Under the pieces are notes generated by a model. It had not been told where the DNA came from. It saw only the letters and a program-made list of their open reading frames with translations, and did not search any database. From Aurelia coerulea (lineage: Eukaryota; Cnidaria; Scyphozoa; Semaeostomeae; Ulmaridae), in contig CM076949.1 in NCBI GenBank assembly GCA_039566865.1, positions 2,766,501 through 2,830,500 on the forward strand: DNA of 64,000 nucleotides. Reading direction: 5' to 3'. Shown in pieces: positions 27,568 to 40,700 of this stretch (position 1 is its first letter; each line of letters begins with the position of its first letter). A program made the translations under genes and the position numbers.

Positions 27568-28249
27568 GACTATTACGCCAGACCGAGACCGCTCTTACTG
27601 GGACTCATAATATTACGGCAATATTTTTGGACTGACTTTTTTTCACTTTTGAACGCCCTTGGGAACGAGGCTGCTATACACAGTCATGTACAAAGTATAC
27701 AACCAAATACAACGCCATTAGAATCTCTGCAAATTCGATTGATTGATGTTGACCAACGGAAACTCGAAGCACAAAGCAGAGTTTCAAGGAGCTTGGCCGG
27801 ACAGAACAAAGTCTTATGAACAAGAATACCATGAAAACAGTTGGCGACAATATCAAATTTTGTACGTAGGTACTATTTTGTTGCTTTCGCTAAGCATTAA
27901 CTGATTTATTGTGAAGTTTTTCAGTAAACTACAAATGTTTGTGCTTTTCTGCGCCTAGGCCCTTATCGAAACGAGGCAGGCATAGTCATTTCAAAATAAT
28001 GGCGTTTGATTATGAGTCGTAGTTAGGAGCGTCCGGCAGTATTTCAATAGCGATAACTACGACCATATCATCAGTCTAATTGCTACCCAACATAAGTTAT
28101 GTAAATGTTATTGTAAGGAGTAGAATATTCACTCGATGCTATTAAAAGGACTCACCGTGGAGCTCAAATTATTTTTCTACCAAAATGGAGAACTGCTGTT
28201 CGCATATTTTCCCTTTCGTCTTTTAAACTTCTCGTGTTTATCTCATTAT

Positions 28250-28625
28250 ACACGTATTTTTTTTAATAAGAAACTAAGAATTTGGGCCACTGCTGAAAGT
28301 TTCTTAAAATTATCAGATTTTCAGTACTCAGAGTTTCTTACGAGTTTCTTAGAGGTTCCATAACAATCTTCATGTTCACTACCTGTTCCCTCGTGAACAT
28401 TTCAAAACAACGTCTTTTCAAGCATTTCTAGTGTTTAGGCATCACTCAAGTACCTTACAAGTAATATGATACAGGAAACAATTGAAAGTAAAGTAAAAAT
28501 AGGTCAAGGATTTCCTTAATCAAAATAAATAGTTTCTTAAGTTATATTTTCCCAGTACTGGAGTTTCTTAATTTTTTGGCGATCTGAGAATTGAGTTTCT
28601 TATGGGCAGTTTCTTATGAAGAAAA
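28250..28625 (+). repeat. Interspersed repeat, family E (GTTTCTTA-rich)
   Basis: Copies share CTCGTGAACATTTCAAAAC, AATATGATACAGGAAACA and GTTTCTTA words. The others are 31760-32150 (+), 37600-37830 (+), 30735-31085 (-) and 7810-8040 (-, inside the transposon). Confidence 0.7.
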
Positions 28626-28717
28626 CTACGTGTATTCAGCTTTCCATAATTCTGCAATACCAATGGTATGATTTCCCTGAACTTTTAATCATGTTGCATC
28701 TGTGAGAAAACTTTATG

Positions 28718-29537
28718 TTTAAAAAAGCATAGGTTCCAAATCTTTGAAAAGGTTGGTGTAAGATTCAATGACCTATTTCTTTGAACCGAATGGTTTCAAA
28801 GAGACTTCAACTGTTTTGCTACAATTTTACCGTTGGACTTTTCAAAAATCCTCGATACTTTCAGATTCAGAGTGTTTTTCTTCTTTTTTAGGAATTCACG
28901 AAAAATTTTCAAAAAAACTTAAAACCATCGTAATTTCTAAACTGTTTGACGCAACATGAAATAATTTCCAAGAAAACCATAGTTTACGAATGTCTACAAT
29001 ACGGTATCAAGCAAAAGTCTATCTGGTTTATGATTTAGAAATTTGATGACGTCATATCCTCAAATGATTTAGAATACGCTGTAATTTTGCTAAAAATATT
29101 CAAATTCTTAAGAGAGGAAATGATACCTATCCCAATATATGTCCAACGGTAGAATTATAGGTAAGTAGCTAAAGTTTCTTTTAAGCCATTCAACTAGGAG
29201 AAATAGGTCATAGGATTTTTTACACCCACTTTTTATGCCAATTTAAAGTGTATATGAAGTCAAACTCGAGCACAACACAAGGCTTCCCGGATAGTACGTC
29301 ACAGGCCGCTAGTCCCATTCCTTCTTTTATCCGAACGCGACATTTTTGCCAATTCACTGTCCAAAATTGGCACTTTCAAGGCAAAAAAATAGCAGAAACT
29401 AGACCCCAAAATCTCCAAATGTTATATAAAACTTGACCAAGCAATTCAGATATACATTTTTGATAGATATAGCAGTAAAGAATTTCTTTTGACTTCATAT
29501 ACACTTTAAAGATTTGGAACCTATGCTATTTAAAAAT
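28718..29537. mobile_element. Fold-back repeat with a nested MITE
   Basis: The outer ends AAGCATAGGTTCCAAATCTT / AAGATTTGGAACCTATGCT are inverted. The interior repeats (ACCGTTGGAC) recur inverted at 29140 and in other copies near 39350-39520 and 43150. The right part is interrupted by 29246-29506. Confidence 0.7.
29246..29506. mobile_element. 261-bp TA-flanked MITE nested in 28718-29537
   Basis: Ends AAGTGTATATGAAGTCAAA and TTTGACTTCATATACACTT with TA on each side (29244-29245, 29507-29508). Confidence 0.82.
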
Positions 29538-30135
29538 ATGTAATCAAGAAACCAAATGTGCCCTCCCGGTTATTACCATACTGGCTGCGTGGCCCCTACA
29601 TGGCAACTTGTGAACTTTTCGCTCGTTGTTCTTGTGACAACTTGAGCACTTTGTGTTCATCTTGAGCCACATTCACCCATTATATGTTCAAAATATGATA
29701 TTTTTGTTTATTCTAGTGTTGTTGCAAACGCTCTTTCGCAAATAAAATTTGACCACTCAAACACAGAAACAAGCAAGATGTCCCAGCATGCATTTCTGGC
29801 CTATCAAGTTAGATCAGGACAAAGAAAGATTCTTCAACTTCTCAAAAAATCCTTGTCTACTTAGTCATGGCCTCGTTATTGGACGCTCGTTCGAGATTAT
29901 TCATGATGAAGACAAATTGGTTAGGGTATTGTATAGGTTCCAGGTTTTTGGCTCTAACATGGAACATTGCGTTGGTGGTTAGTCGAGATGAAGACAAAAG
30001 GGTTAGTTTAATGTAAAGAAACGGACTTTATAGGTCGGGCATGAGTTTATGACTTCTAAAGCGGAACATTGAGAGTTTTCTTGATGAAAGAGGGACGTTG
30101 GATACGTGTTGGTGTTTCGTGGAGGCAAAGACCAA

Positions 30136-30514
30136 GGGCCTGTTTATATGGGGGAGAATAAATTTCAGCCACTGTTTATATGAGCTGATTTACCTCACCT
30201 GACAGTCCCGGAGCTGAGAGGCGAGATAGAGTAAAATCTCACCTCCGTGAAATCAGAACGAATTAACCGATAAGAATGAACTAATAGTTTAATTCACCTC
30301 ACCATACCTTGGTGTATCGTTTATATGGAAAAATTTCACCACACCCCAGTGAGATTCCACCTCCGGTGAGATGGGATCTCACTATACCGGTGGTGTTGAA
30401 TGCGTCATATAAATGCGAAAAGAACAATACAAAGGATTCTATGGGGAGGTGGAATCTCGCCTGTCATCCCCGGGTCTGGCAGGAAAGGCGTTTTTCCCCA
30501 TATAAACAGGCCCT
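30136..30514. mobile_element. Inverted-repeat element, family B, intergenic copy
   Basis: Ends GGGCCTGTTTATATGG / CCATATAAACAGGCCC; the body shares ATTTCAGCCACTGTTTATAT and the Cys-less GAGGTGGAATCTCGCCTGTC text with 2737-3675. Confidence 0.78.
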
Positions 30515-30734
30515 AAATGGTGTACTGAGATGTGCTTCACGGTACAGGGACTTTGGCCAATGGCCACGTGATTAGAAGTTAGTCGAGGCAAAGACAAAAT
30601 ATAAACTGAAAAGGTGACTCTTGCTTTCCGCGCTAATGAAGGTAACTCTAGTGCAATCATCACTAGTTATAAGACTTTACCAATGATCTCGCGATTGCAT
30701 TGTGATACACGTATTTTTGTATAGAAAACTGCTT

Positions 30735-32150
30735 GTGAGAAACTCAGCTCTCAAATCGCTGCAAAATTAAAAAACTCCAGTAGCTACTGAGAACTAAACT
30801 CGATAAGAAGCTAGACTATTCATTTTTTAATCAAGGAAATCTTCAGCAAATTTTTGCTGTATTTTCACTTGTTTACTGTATCATATACTTGGAAGATACT
30901 TAAGCCATGTCTAAACATTAGAAAGGCTTAAAAAAATGTCATTTTGAAATGTTCACGTAGGCATATGTATCAAACATGAAGATTGTTATGTAACCTTTGG
31001 GAAACTTGTGAGAAACTCTGAATATTCAAAACTTTATAATTTTACGAAACTTCAGTCCTGGTTCAAGTGTTCCTTATAACCAAATGAATGTAGTTTGGGC
31101 ATTAGAGGAGAAATAGACACGAGGCCGTGGCATATATAGGAGGGCCTAATTCAGTTTCATTTCGTGTGCAACGCGAGTTTTATTAGCATTGGTCACTTTA
31201 GCTGCTTAACAAAACGTAAGTGAACATCACCATTCAAATTAATCGTAATACAGTAGGCTTACTTGGCTTCCTTTAGCGACTGGACGGACAACTTCTGATG
31301 TTTCTAAATCTTTCCTCCATGCTCTTGTCGACTCTCTCGAAACTTCGATTTGAGAAAATTAACCATTCATACCCCATGGTCATGGCCATAAACAGACAGT
31401 AACTTCTTTCAAGCAATTGCTAGTCTCCTCGGAATTGTAAATGACTTGTAAATGGCAGATAATTAAAGAATAAATGTCTATGGAATTATGTAAAAGCCCC
31501 TGGGACCCCAAACTCAGCTTCGCAAATTTCGCTTGAAAATAGACATTTTGGGAAAGGCTTTGTTTATACCCAAGTAAATTTCTGTGACCAACCTCTTGGG
31601 AAGTTTACCTATTTTTCGAATTGAAGGCACACGTTTTTCATGAAACGAAATACGCGCATTTTCTTAACCAAGGACTTCCTCAAACTAGATGCCCGTGAGA
31701 TTTGCAATAACGCAAAATTAATGATCCAAAACACTGATTTTTACGTGAAATTTAGTTTTATTTTAAACAGACTTTGAGAATTTGAGCCAGTACTGAAAAC
31801 CTCTTTTTAAATTATCAGATTTTGAGTACAAGAGTTTCTTATGAGTTTCTTACGACTTCCATAGCAATCTTCATGTTTACTTCCAGTGCCCTCGTGAACA
31901 TTTCAAAACGAAGATTTTTCATACTTTTCCGATGTACGGTATAGACCTTAGACAGTACTCGCAACAGTACTCAAGTACCTTCTGAGCAATATGACACAGG
32001 ACAGGAAACAAGTGAAAATAGAGTAAAAGATGCTCAGGATTTCCTAGAATGAAATAAATTGTTGCTCGAATAATTGCTTCCCAGCAGTGGATTTTCGTAA
32101 CTTCTTAGCGATCCGAGTTTCTTACAAAGAGCTTTTTACAAAGAAGACGT
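30735..32150. repeat. Two opposed copies of family E
   Basis: 30735-31085 lies on the minus strand and 31760-32150 on the plus strand, forming a large imperfect inverted pair about 700 bp apart. Nothing gene-like lies between them. Confidence 0.6.
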
Positions 32151-32272
32151 GTATGTTTAAGAGATCAAAAGATGCTTTGGATAACTAACTACTTGAGTTG
32201 AGTTGAATTGGGTGTAAACGAATGTAAGCCAGTTCTGTCTGTTTACTTGTTTCGCAAGGGTTCAAAGAGTTA

Positions 32273-32522
32273 GACTGCGTTCACACGACGCCAGTACATG
32301 TTGAAAACGGTGAAAAATGTGACGGATAGGCCTCCCGTTCACACCAAAACGGCACATTTGTCGCCGGCAGATTTTGAAAGCGGTCGATTTTGAAAACGGA
32401 ACTCTAACCGGCACATTTTGAACACGGCACTTTGCCGGGATCGTGTGAACGCTAGCTCAAATTTTGCTACTGTCACATTTTTCACCGTTTTCAAAATGTG
32501 CCGGCATCGTGTGAACGCAGTC
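32273..32522. mobile_element. 250-bp MITE
   Basis: Ends GACTGCGTTCACACGA / TCGTGTGAACGCAGTC; interior rich in complementary AAAATGTGCCGG-type words. Target duplication unclear. Confidence 0.75.
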
Positions 32523-32754
32523 TCATTCTCATCCAGGGTCCTTTGCAAGCACGCCGCAACTCCCGGCTGTCTGAATGAAAAGCGAACTGACTTGGGCTGA
32601 AAGTATGGATCCACACTTTTGTAGTTAAGGGAGTTAAACTGATAGGAAATGTGGACTGTAGTTGATTTTTCTATCAGTGCAAGTATTGCAATGTGGATCC
32701 TTAATTTCTGCAAAGGCAAAAGTTGATTTTTAGCAGTCTGAAACTGCAGTGTGC

Positions 32755-32930
32755 TAGCATGTGTGCATTCCCTGCTGTTTCCGTTGAGTTGAAATTTTCC
32801 GTTGAATTGAATTCATTAAAATGAATTCAATTCAACCGGCGTCAGAAAATGAATTTAATTCAACTGAAAATTAATTTAATTGAAAATTTCAACTCAACGG
32901 AAACAGTAGGGGATGCACGCAGGCTACAGC
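32755..32930. repeat. Fold-back repeat
   Basis: CTGTTTCCGTTGAGTTGAAA and TTTCAACTCAACGGAAACAG are exact complements, at about 32776 and 32887, with further EcoRI-like AATTGAATTCA words between. Confidence 0.7.
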
Positions 32931-33535
32931 ATGCCTGCAAAGGACCCTGGGAGATTATGGCTCTTTAAGTCAATCTGAGATGAAATGCGATAGTAAGTTA
33001 TTTAGAGACTATGTTTAGAATGAACTTTTACTGTACAGAACTAGAACTAGAGAGATATTTATTATTATGATTACTAGAAAATGATTAATTTTAATTGATC
33101 AAATGATCTATGAATCATGACAAGGCCGTAGTATTAGCTGATTTTATAGAATATTAAAGTTATGTTAATCTATATGATGATACAAAACATATAGAACTTA
33201 TCATTCTTGTCTGTCTTTCCTCACTCAAAATCCTGCAACGAGGACTTAGAAAAATCAATAGAATATATTTAGAAAAGTCAAAGAAAATCTCTGAGACTTT
33301 TATTTAACCTATGGTAGCTAAGCTTTTCATACCTTTTTACTGGTATTAAAACGTCACGTCAAATAAAATTTTAGTCTGTTTAGCATGGTTTAGCCAAGCG
33401 ATAGAACATGGCTTTCTAAAATTCTTTGTTTACGATTACGAGTAGCATCAAATGCGTAAACAAAAGAAACTCCGCCTGCGCGGAAAATTCGACGGACTGC
33501 AAATCAGCCGTAAGATCTAGAAACTCTATCAAACC

Positions 33536-33790
33536 ATGGGCAATAATGCACCGTTGATGTGGCCTATATTATGATCAAATTTAAGGGAAGTTTGAAATGA
33601 GACGTATCGCTGCGTAGGAGCTCCAACCGACTCAACTGTATTTGAATAATGGCAGCATTCGATTCCTGTGACGAGAGAAGAACGAAGGAATAGCAACATT
33701 ATCAATCCCGTGGAAGAAAAACAACACAGTGAGTAAAAATATGATTTTGATCATAATATAGGCCACATCAACGGTGCATTATTGCCCATG
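33536..33790. mobile_element. 255-bp MITE with 7-8-bp target duplication
   Basis: Arms of about 45 bp (ATGGGCAATAATGCACCG ...) are complementary. ATCAAACC flanks both ends (33528-33535, 33791-33798); one C may belong to the terminus, making the duplication 7 bp. Suggests hAT-like origin. Confidence 0.78.
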
Positions 33791-34265
33791 ATCAAACCAA
33801 GCCCGCGCTGTTGGTCAACGCTAGAAGATTCAGATTAAAAAAAGAAAATTTTGAAGCACATTTTCGTCTAATCCATGATATTTACAACAGTTAGTTTCTG
33901 TCAGTGAAACAAGCAAAACCTAATGCCTGTGCAGACTACATAATCACACATTACTGTACACGAAATTGGGGGTAACGTTGAAAGATCTACGAGATGCTAA
34001 AAGAGCAATCGTTGGAAACATAATTACGATACAACTGAATAAAACCCCAAATTTTCTATTAGTGTACCATTCCAATTCCAAAAACATATTTGAACGAGCG
34101 TGTCAGCCCAAAAAGGGTACGAACAGTCGCAATAAAATTCACAAAAGGGGATTGATTACCCAACAACGTATTTGAGAAGCCTCCTGCTTTCAAATCTTCA
34201 TAGATTATAGATTGCATGGAGTAGGAAAGCTGGTGCTCGTATTCACACAAAGGTATCCAAACCCG

Positions 34266-34440
34266 CACCAGGGACGTAGGAAGCGTCTCAAACTTGGGGG
34301 GGGGGGTACGACACTTCAAGGGCACTTTTTTCAATAAGCTAAAGGGGCACGTCCTGAAAATAAAAAGTGCACTTCTTTGTTTATTGCCAATCTTGGGGAG
34401 GGGGGCACGTGCCCTCAGTGCCCCCAGTTCCTACATCTAT
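34266..34440. repeat. Interspersed repeat with G-run, copy 2
   Basis: Copy of 675-858, with inverted ends GGGACGTAGGAAG / GTTCCTACATC. About 290 bp downstream of the EP400 stop. Confidence 0.65.
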
Positions 34441-34731
34441 GCGTGCAGATGACGCCATTTTCGTCAGTCACCTTGCAATAAACTAGAATCGACTTCTATT
34501 TCGATAGCTAAGCATGTATAACGTTGGACTTAAATTCAAGGCTAGTCCCAGACTTTTCGTGATGTTTTCCTTTGGCGGGTACTAAAAATCGTGCAATAAA
34601 TCAAACTGCACATATTAAAACATAGTAATTCCATACAACTAAATAAATTCGAAGATTACCATTAGTGTGAATAATATTAGTGAAAATAATAGAATTGAAA
34701 GCACAAACTAAGAATAATGATACCAGTCTGA

Positions 34732-37700
34732 TCAATGTTTCTGCTGGCTTCTCCTTCGCAGGGCATATGATCCAGAAGAACTGTCTCTTCTCTCTTGCTG
34801 TTCATCCTGCACAATGGTAATCTCGTTCGCATCACTCACCTTCTGCGGGGTCGGTATTCGAGCAGGTTGTTGCACCTGTGAAGGAGATCCTGCTGGCTTT
34901 TGTTGCTGTTGTTGTAACTGACGTTGCTGCTGCTGCTGTTGCTGTTGTTGTAGCTGTCGCTGTTGCAAGGCAGTAGTTAAATTTTGTTGTTGTTGCTGCA
35001 CATTGGATTGTGTTTGTAAACGCTGTCTTTGTTGTTGCTGCTGTTGCAAGAGCTGCTGCGCAGTGACATTACCTTGGGCTTGGCTTTGAATTTGTGACTG
35101 TGCGTATAATTGTGGTTGTGTGACCACCTTTGATTGAACGGTCTGCTGCAAAAATAATCATTATTGTGATTAAAGAACTATTAAAATTGTATGAACAATC
35201 TCCCTTTTTAGCCACAGTTTTAAGAACTTGAAAGTTTTTACATGGCAGAGTTTGGCTTTGGAAGGAATTTCGGAACTTCAGCTCAGCCTCCTTTGAAAAG
35301 CCTGACAACTTCTTTGTTTCAAAATCACATACAACAATCTATCTGATGTTGTATGAAAGTTCGTTTGGTTCCGATTTCAAATCAAACTTGAATACTGTTT
35401 GCTCAAAGAATGTATACTCTCAACATTAGAATACACAAAATTTGTTGAGGACCATTGATTTTAAATTCGAGACGGTTATCTAAGTTTTACTTTAATCTTT
35501 GAAAAATACACGGCACATCAGAAACTACAATCACTGCCAAAAACTCTTGAAAAAATCGCATGTTTTTGCTCTTCTCTCCCCCATCCCCCCTTACAACGTT
35601 GGTTCCTTGTGCGATTACGCAGTGCGTTAGGGCACGACAACGTAGCCGAATTGCTTATATTTTCGGACCAACATTGTTCAGGGGGACAGAGAGGGGCAGA
35701 AAAAAAGAATGATGTGAAGTTTCCTGCCGTGTATTTTGGATGATCAATCAGAGCAAAAAGCAGGAAAATGAAGTTTTTTTCAAGTTGTTTTGGCAAGGAT
35801 TGTAGCCTGATAACCAGTGCATTTATCAGGCTAATCAACAACTGGATCTTCTACGAAATGCAAATTCTAAGGCCTCGTACTAGCTTCTTACAAATCAGCT
35901 TTCTTATACATCACACGTACTTAGTAGCAAAGTAGGAGTACCTGTTGCTGGCTTTGCATTTGTTGTTGCTGCTGTTGTAACTGACTATGCGAAATTGGCT
36001 GACCGATTGACATCACTTGCTTCGGTTGCGCTTGCAGAGTGGTTTGAAATGCGCGTTGGTGTTGCTGTTGTGATGACACGACTTGAACTTGAGTTGATCC
36101 TATTACTTGTGCTAAGTTCTGAGATGCTTGATTTTGTTGTTGCTGTTGTAGAACTAAGGTCCCTGAAACAGTGTAAAGGTTATTTAATCCAGATAACTTT
36201 GCTACATAAAACACATGAAGTAACATGAGAACAACATCGGGATGTACATTGAACAATTGTTACCAAAACAACACAAATAATAAACATGTGAAATTTGCCG
36301 GGCAAATATTACAAGGCCTAATTTCAGGCCTGCCTAAAGCAACAGCTAGACTTATCTCATCGTCCTAGTTTCGCTTCTTGCCTGGTTTCTTAATGGAAAA
36401 CACTTGATTATGAAACAATAGCTTCCTTAGGCTTACCATAAAAAGTCAAATGGCGCCTAAAATGTGAAGATAGGCTCTTTTGTAATGGACTTTCAAATTG
36501 TATGTATGGATTTTGTATGTCCAGATAGCCTAAAACGCTGCATGAATATTTTGATACCAAATAAATTAAAAACGTTCAGGCAAAACCGAAAATTCTGTTT
36601 CTGGTTTAGTGGGAATTTATCACATGAGCTTTCTTCAACAAATCAGTACCAATTTTAAGAGCTTTTCCTCCAGGGTTTCACCACATCAAACAGTTAATGT
36701 TTAGCTCGAGCCTTTTTTTTCTATCAAGATTAAAAAACTACAATATTTATACTTACATTACACTGTACCATCCATAGTGAAGAAAGACATAAAGTCACCG
36801 GGTCTTCACTATGGATGGTACTTACAATTCAAATTAATTTTCAATACACAAAACAAAGAACAAAAACGACAAAATTAAAGATACATTACACAAAATAGAC
36901 AACAAAACAACAAAGCTAAGGCAGATTACTGGTTAAAGAGGAAGATTTGAACTTTTAAACTCGTAGGTGTAAAACGAGAGAAAACAAATTTCAGTGTTTG
37001 TTCCGGTAATCTACCTCAGCAATGTGGGATAGCTCGAGCCTTGAACATTGCCAAATTACATACTGAAACCCCATTTACACTATGCCGTTACGAAATGAAT
37101 ACGGCATAAAACTGTGCCGTATTGGTTTTTCCGTTGAAACGGAATCACTGAATAGTGTAAACGGGAGGCCAATACGGCACAGTTTCATGCTGCATTCATT
37201 TTGTACCGGCATAGTGTAAACGGGGTTTGACTCTTGAAAACTAATCACACAAACAAACCTGATGGAATCTGGACTTGTGCTTGCATTGCTTGCAACTGTT
37301 GTGGTTGACTCAAACGAAGTTGTTGAATTCCTTGCGGAGTGTGCTGACTAACACGAAGTTGGATCTGTTGTGGCAACCCTTGTTGCACTTGAATTTGCTG
37401 TGCTTGGCTGCTTACTTGAGACACAGTTGGGCGCAACAGTATTTGTTGTGGTACTGATTGGGAAATTGATTGTGCAAGAGATCCGTTTGGCTGTTGAATA
37501 ATTTGAGGCCTTGGACTGGATGTTGACACTTGTTTTAATTGTGGTGTTGCGACTGCAGCTCCTTGTTTCACCTTTTATAAGAAGGGACAAATGTTAAACG
37601 GGTTACACGCATTTTCTCATAAGAAACTAAGAATTTGAGCAAGCACTGACAGTTTCTTAAAATTATCAGATCTGTTCCCCCTTGAACATTTCAAAACGAG

Positions 37701-40700
37701 GTGTTTTTGAAGTCTTTTCAATGTTTAGACATTGCTCAAGTACTTTCCGAGTAATATGATACAGGAAACAAGTGAGAATAAAGAAAAACATGACAGAATT
37801 TCTTGATTTTTTGGCGATACGAGAGTCTGAGTTTGTGTTCTTTGATCGAATTCCTATAGAATCGTTTAAAATTCGTAATTGGAACGCAATGCATCTTGGT
37901 AAAAAGTTCATTGCCGCGATCTTTAGCGCAATAGTCTATTGAAATTGAATCTGGTAGGGGGAAGACTTAGTATTCTTGAAAATAAGCAAAGAGGAAAAAT
38001 GTCGAAAAAGTACGTTTTTGTGCAAATATTTACTCGGATATAACGGAATGTATTTTGACTCTTATTGCCCAAAGTGGATACAGCATTTCGTTGAGAACCG
38101 TGATATACCAGATTTCACTATGATCGTGATTTTTGTTTGTTTGTACACATTTCTACTCAGTATCCGAAGGTAGTTTTAGAACACTAAGAAGCTGAGCTTT
38201 TCGCAGCAGCGTCCTGGTCCTTCCTCTCGATGTCACCACACCCCGTGATCCCTCTGGCCTATAATTACAGAGAGTTGGCGACTCTCCTCACACTTTGTAG
38301 CAGGTTCGGCAGGGCAGGGCGAGGACTCGAACCACCAACCTTAAGATTGGTAGCTACCACTGAGCCATCCCCGCTTTCAATCGTGATTCCTGAGATTTCT
38401 CAAGGAAAGACGGGGTTCCTGTCAAAATGTATCAAATTTCTAGGGAATGAAATGCCCTTTGGAAGAAGAACGATATACCAAACGATCAAAAAGAATATCC
38501 AATAGAATACCTGTGTCATTACAAGCTGTGGCTTAGGTGGCGTCCCTGTGGCTGTGCGTTGCTGTTGTTGTTGCTGCTGTTGCTGAAACTTTATTTGTTG
38601 TTGCTGTATTTGTCGTTGTTGATTCAACTGCTGAAGTTGTAGCTGTTGTTGTGGAGTGAGTTTCTGCCTTGAAATTAATTGTTGCATTTGGGGATTACTC
38701 GTCGCCTGGGCTAATTGAACTTTTTGCATCATTTGATGTTTCTGCAACGCGTGCTTCAGGATCTGTTGTTGTTGTGCAACTGTCAATTGATTAGTTGATA
38801 TCTGAGGTGCTGTGCCACGTACTGATACGGGACCTTTCATTGTTTGTACAGTGAGACCTGTGCAAAAATCAAAGACACGCAGTTTAAATAGTGATGAAAA
38901 TAAAATACGTTAAAGGGAATCGACATAGTTAAAAGCTGGCCCGCGCCAAGTCAAAAATATAATCTATTGTACTCGACCACTTTGACGCATCCGGTTTCAT
39001 TGTGTAGGTAAAGAAACAATGGGTTTGTGGGCGTTTCTTTAGCCTATTTATAGCGGCTACGAGATATAGCTATGTCTATTCCCTTTAAGTAATAGAAGGG
39101 TCCACGTTACAAAAATGAAAAATTAAGGCTAAAACTTGGATAAACCGGAAGAAATATTCAGAAGAACATTTGATGGGCGCCGGAAAAGTCCTAATCTTTC
39201 TACTGAACTTAACAACAGTGGTTTGAATGATTTTTAGGTGGTATTAGAACTTCCTCCTAGTTCAAATCGCTTCTTGGAATTCCATTGCAGCTACAATTCT
39301 ATCACGGTTTCAATTCCAATTTTAGTTGTGAAAATGTTGAACCTCTTCAGGCCATTTTTCAAGCTCACCTTTGAAAGCATAGGTTGCAGATCTTCAACTC
39401 GGCGTAAAAAGGCGGATGTAGAATTAAATTACCTACTTCTTCCAATTTAATGGCTTGAAAGAAACTTTAGCTACATATCGATAATTCTACCGTTGGACTT
39501 TTGTATGATGAAATTTGAATAAATTTTGACAAGTTCCAAACGAGGTCGCTCAGTTAAAAAGGTGTATGGAAAATGACTCAGAAATGATCCTCCTACCTGC
39601 AAGCTGCGTAGCGGTCACAGTTACTTGCTGCTGTACCTGGCCAGTTTGCTGAATAGCTTGTTGTTGTGATTGCGTTTGTTGCTGCAAATGTTGCTGCTGT
39701 TGTAATAATTTAATCTGTTCCTGCTGTTTCTGCTGTTGTAATCTTTGCTGTTGAACTTGCTGTTGTTTTTGTTGAAGAATGGCAAGATGTTGAGGCGTTA
39801 ACGTTTTGCTTTGGAGAAGTTGTTGACTTGTAACAAGCTGGGGTGCACCTGCAGCTCCAACTAGTGTGGAACCTCCACGTGACAACTGACCCTAAAACAA
39901 GACGTTTACATTTCTCAATAGAACTTGTAGCTGTGCATAATGTGCATAGAAATTAAATAACTGTGCATATGATATCAGCTATCAAATGCGAACACCAATT
40001 CAATACTATATCATGTAACAAGGAACTTACCACGGTGGCTATTCCAGAGGGTCCGGTTGTGCTAGCAACAGAAAGGCCAGTCTGTGGGAGCATCTTAGTT
40101 GTTGCAATACCGGCCACTGATTGTCCAGCTTGTTGACTTTGAAGTAGACGACCTGCGGTTTTCATGGATGCAACAGCGCTCTACGAGAGATAAGATCAGA
40201 GGCATGAGCTCTTTTCGGATTCTTTGCAGTGCTAGATGAAGCTTCGACCCTTTCTACGCCTTGGGGTCTGTAAAAATGAAGGCTGGAAGTGCTATTTGTG
40301 CCTTTTAATTCACCATAAGAAACCTCTGAGACGCTTTCTGATTGACTAATTTGAAAAGTGTTATCGCTGCATCTTATCTGACGATTTGTGAGAGCATTAT
40401 CAAATGACAAATCAAGCAATTGCTTTCTTATTCAACTATAACACAAATCAAAGATTTAAAAAGTTCAAGAAGCACTATCCAATTTTTCAGTCAGAACTGA
40501 AAAATTGGATAGTGCTTCTTGAACTTCAGATACCAGAAAAATTAAACGAAATTAGGCAGTCCACTGATGGAAATCTTAAAAAAATTAACGAAATGCACAA
40601 ATAAGAGCAGGAAGCTACCAACCGTTGGAGCTTGTCCAAGCGACACAGTGGCCAGCGTCCGGGCTCTTTTGTTGCCAGCAAATGACGTCGTTGATGAACT

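Larger units (their letters stand above)
27568..34731. other. Intergenic region between convergent SETD6 and EP400 genes
   Basis: No coding exon was recognised. It is made of family B and E repeats, nested fold-backs (28718-29537), MITEs (32273-32522, 33536-33790) and a G-run repeat (34266-34440). Confidence 0.6.

Noticed and set aside
34860..35120. (TTG/CTG)n tracts that might be called microsatellites
   Set aside because: They are coding Gln runs on the minus strand within the last EP400 exon.
38230..38400. tRNA gene from the A/B-box-like sequence
   Set aside because: The boxes sit in a repeated SINE body, with no complete cloverleaf recognised.
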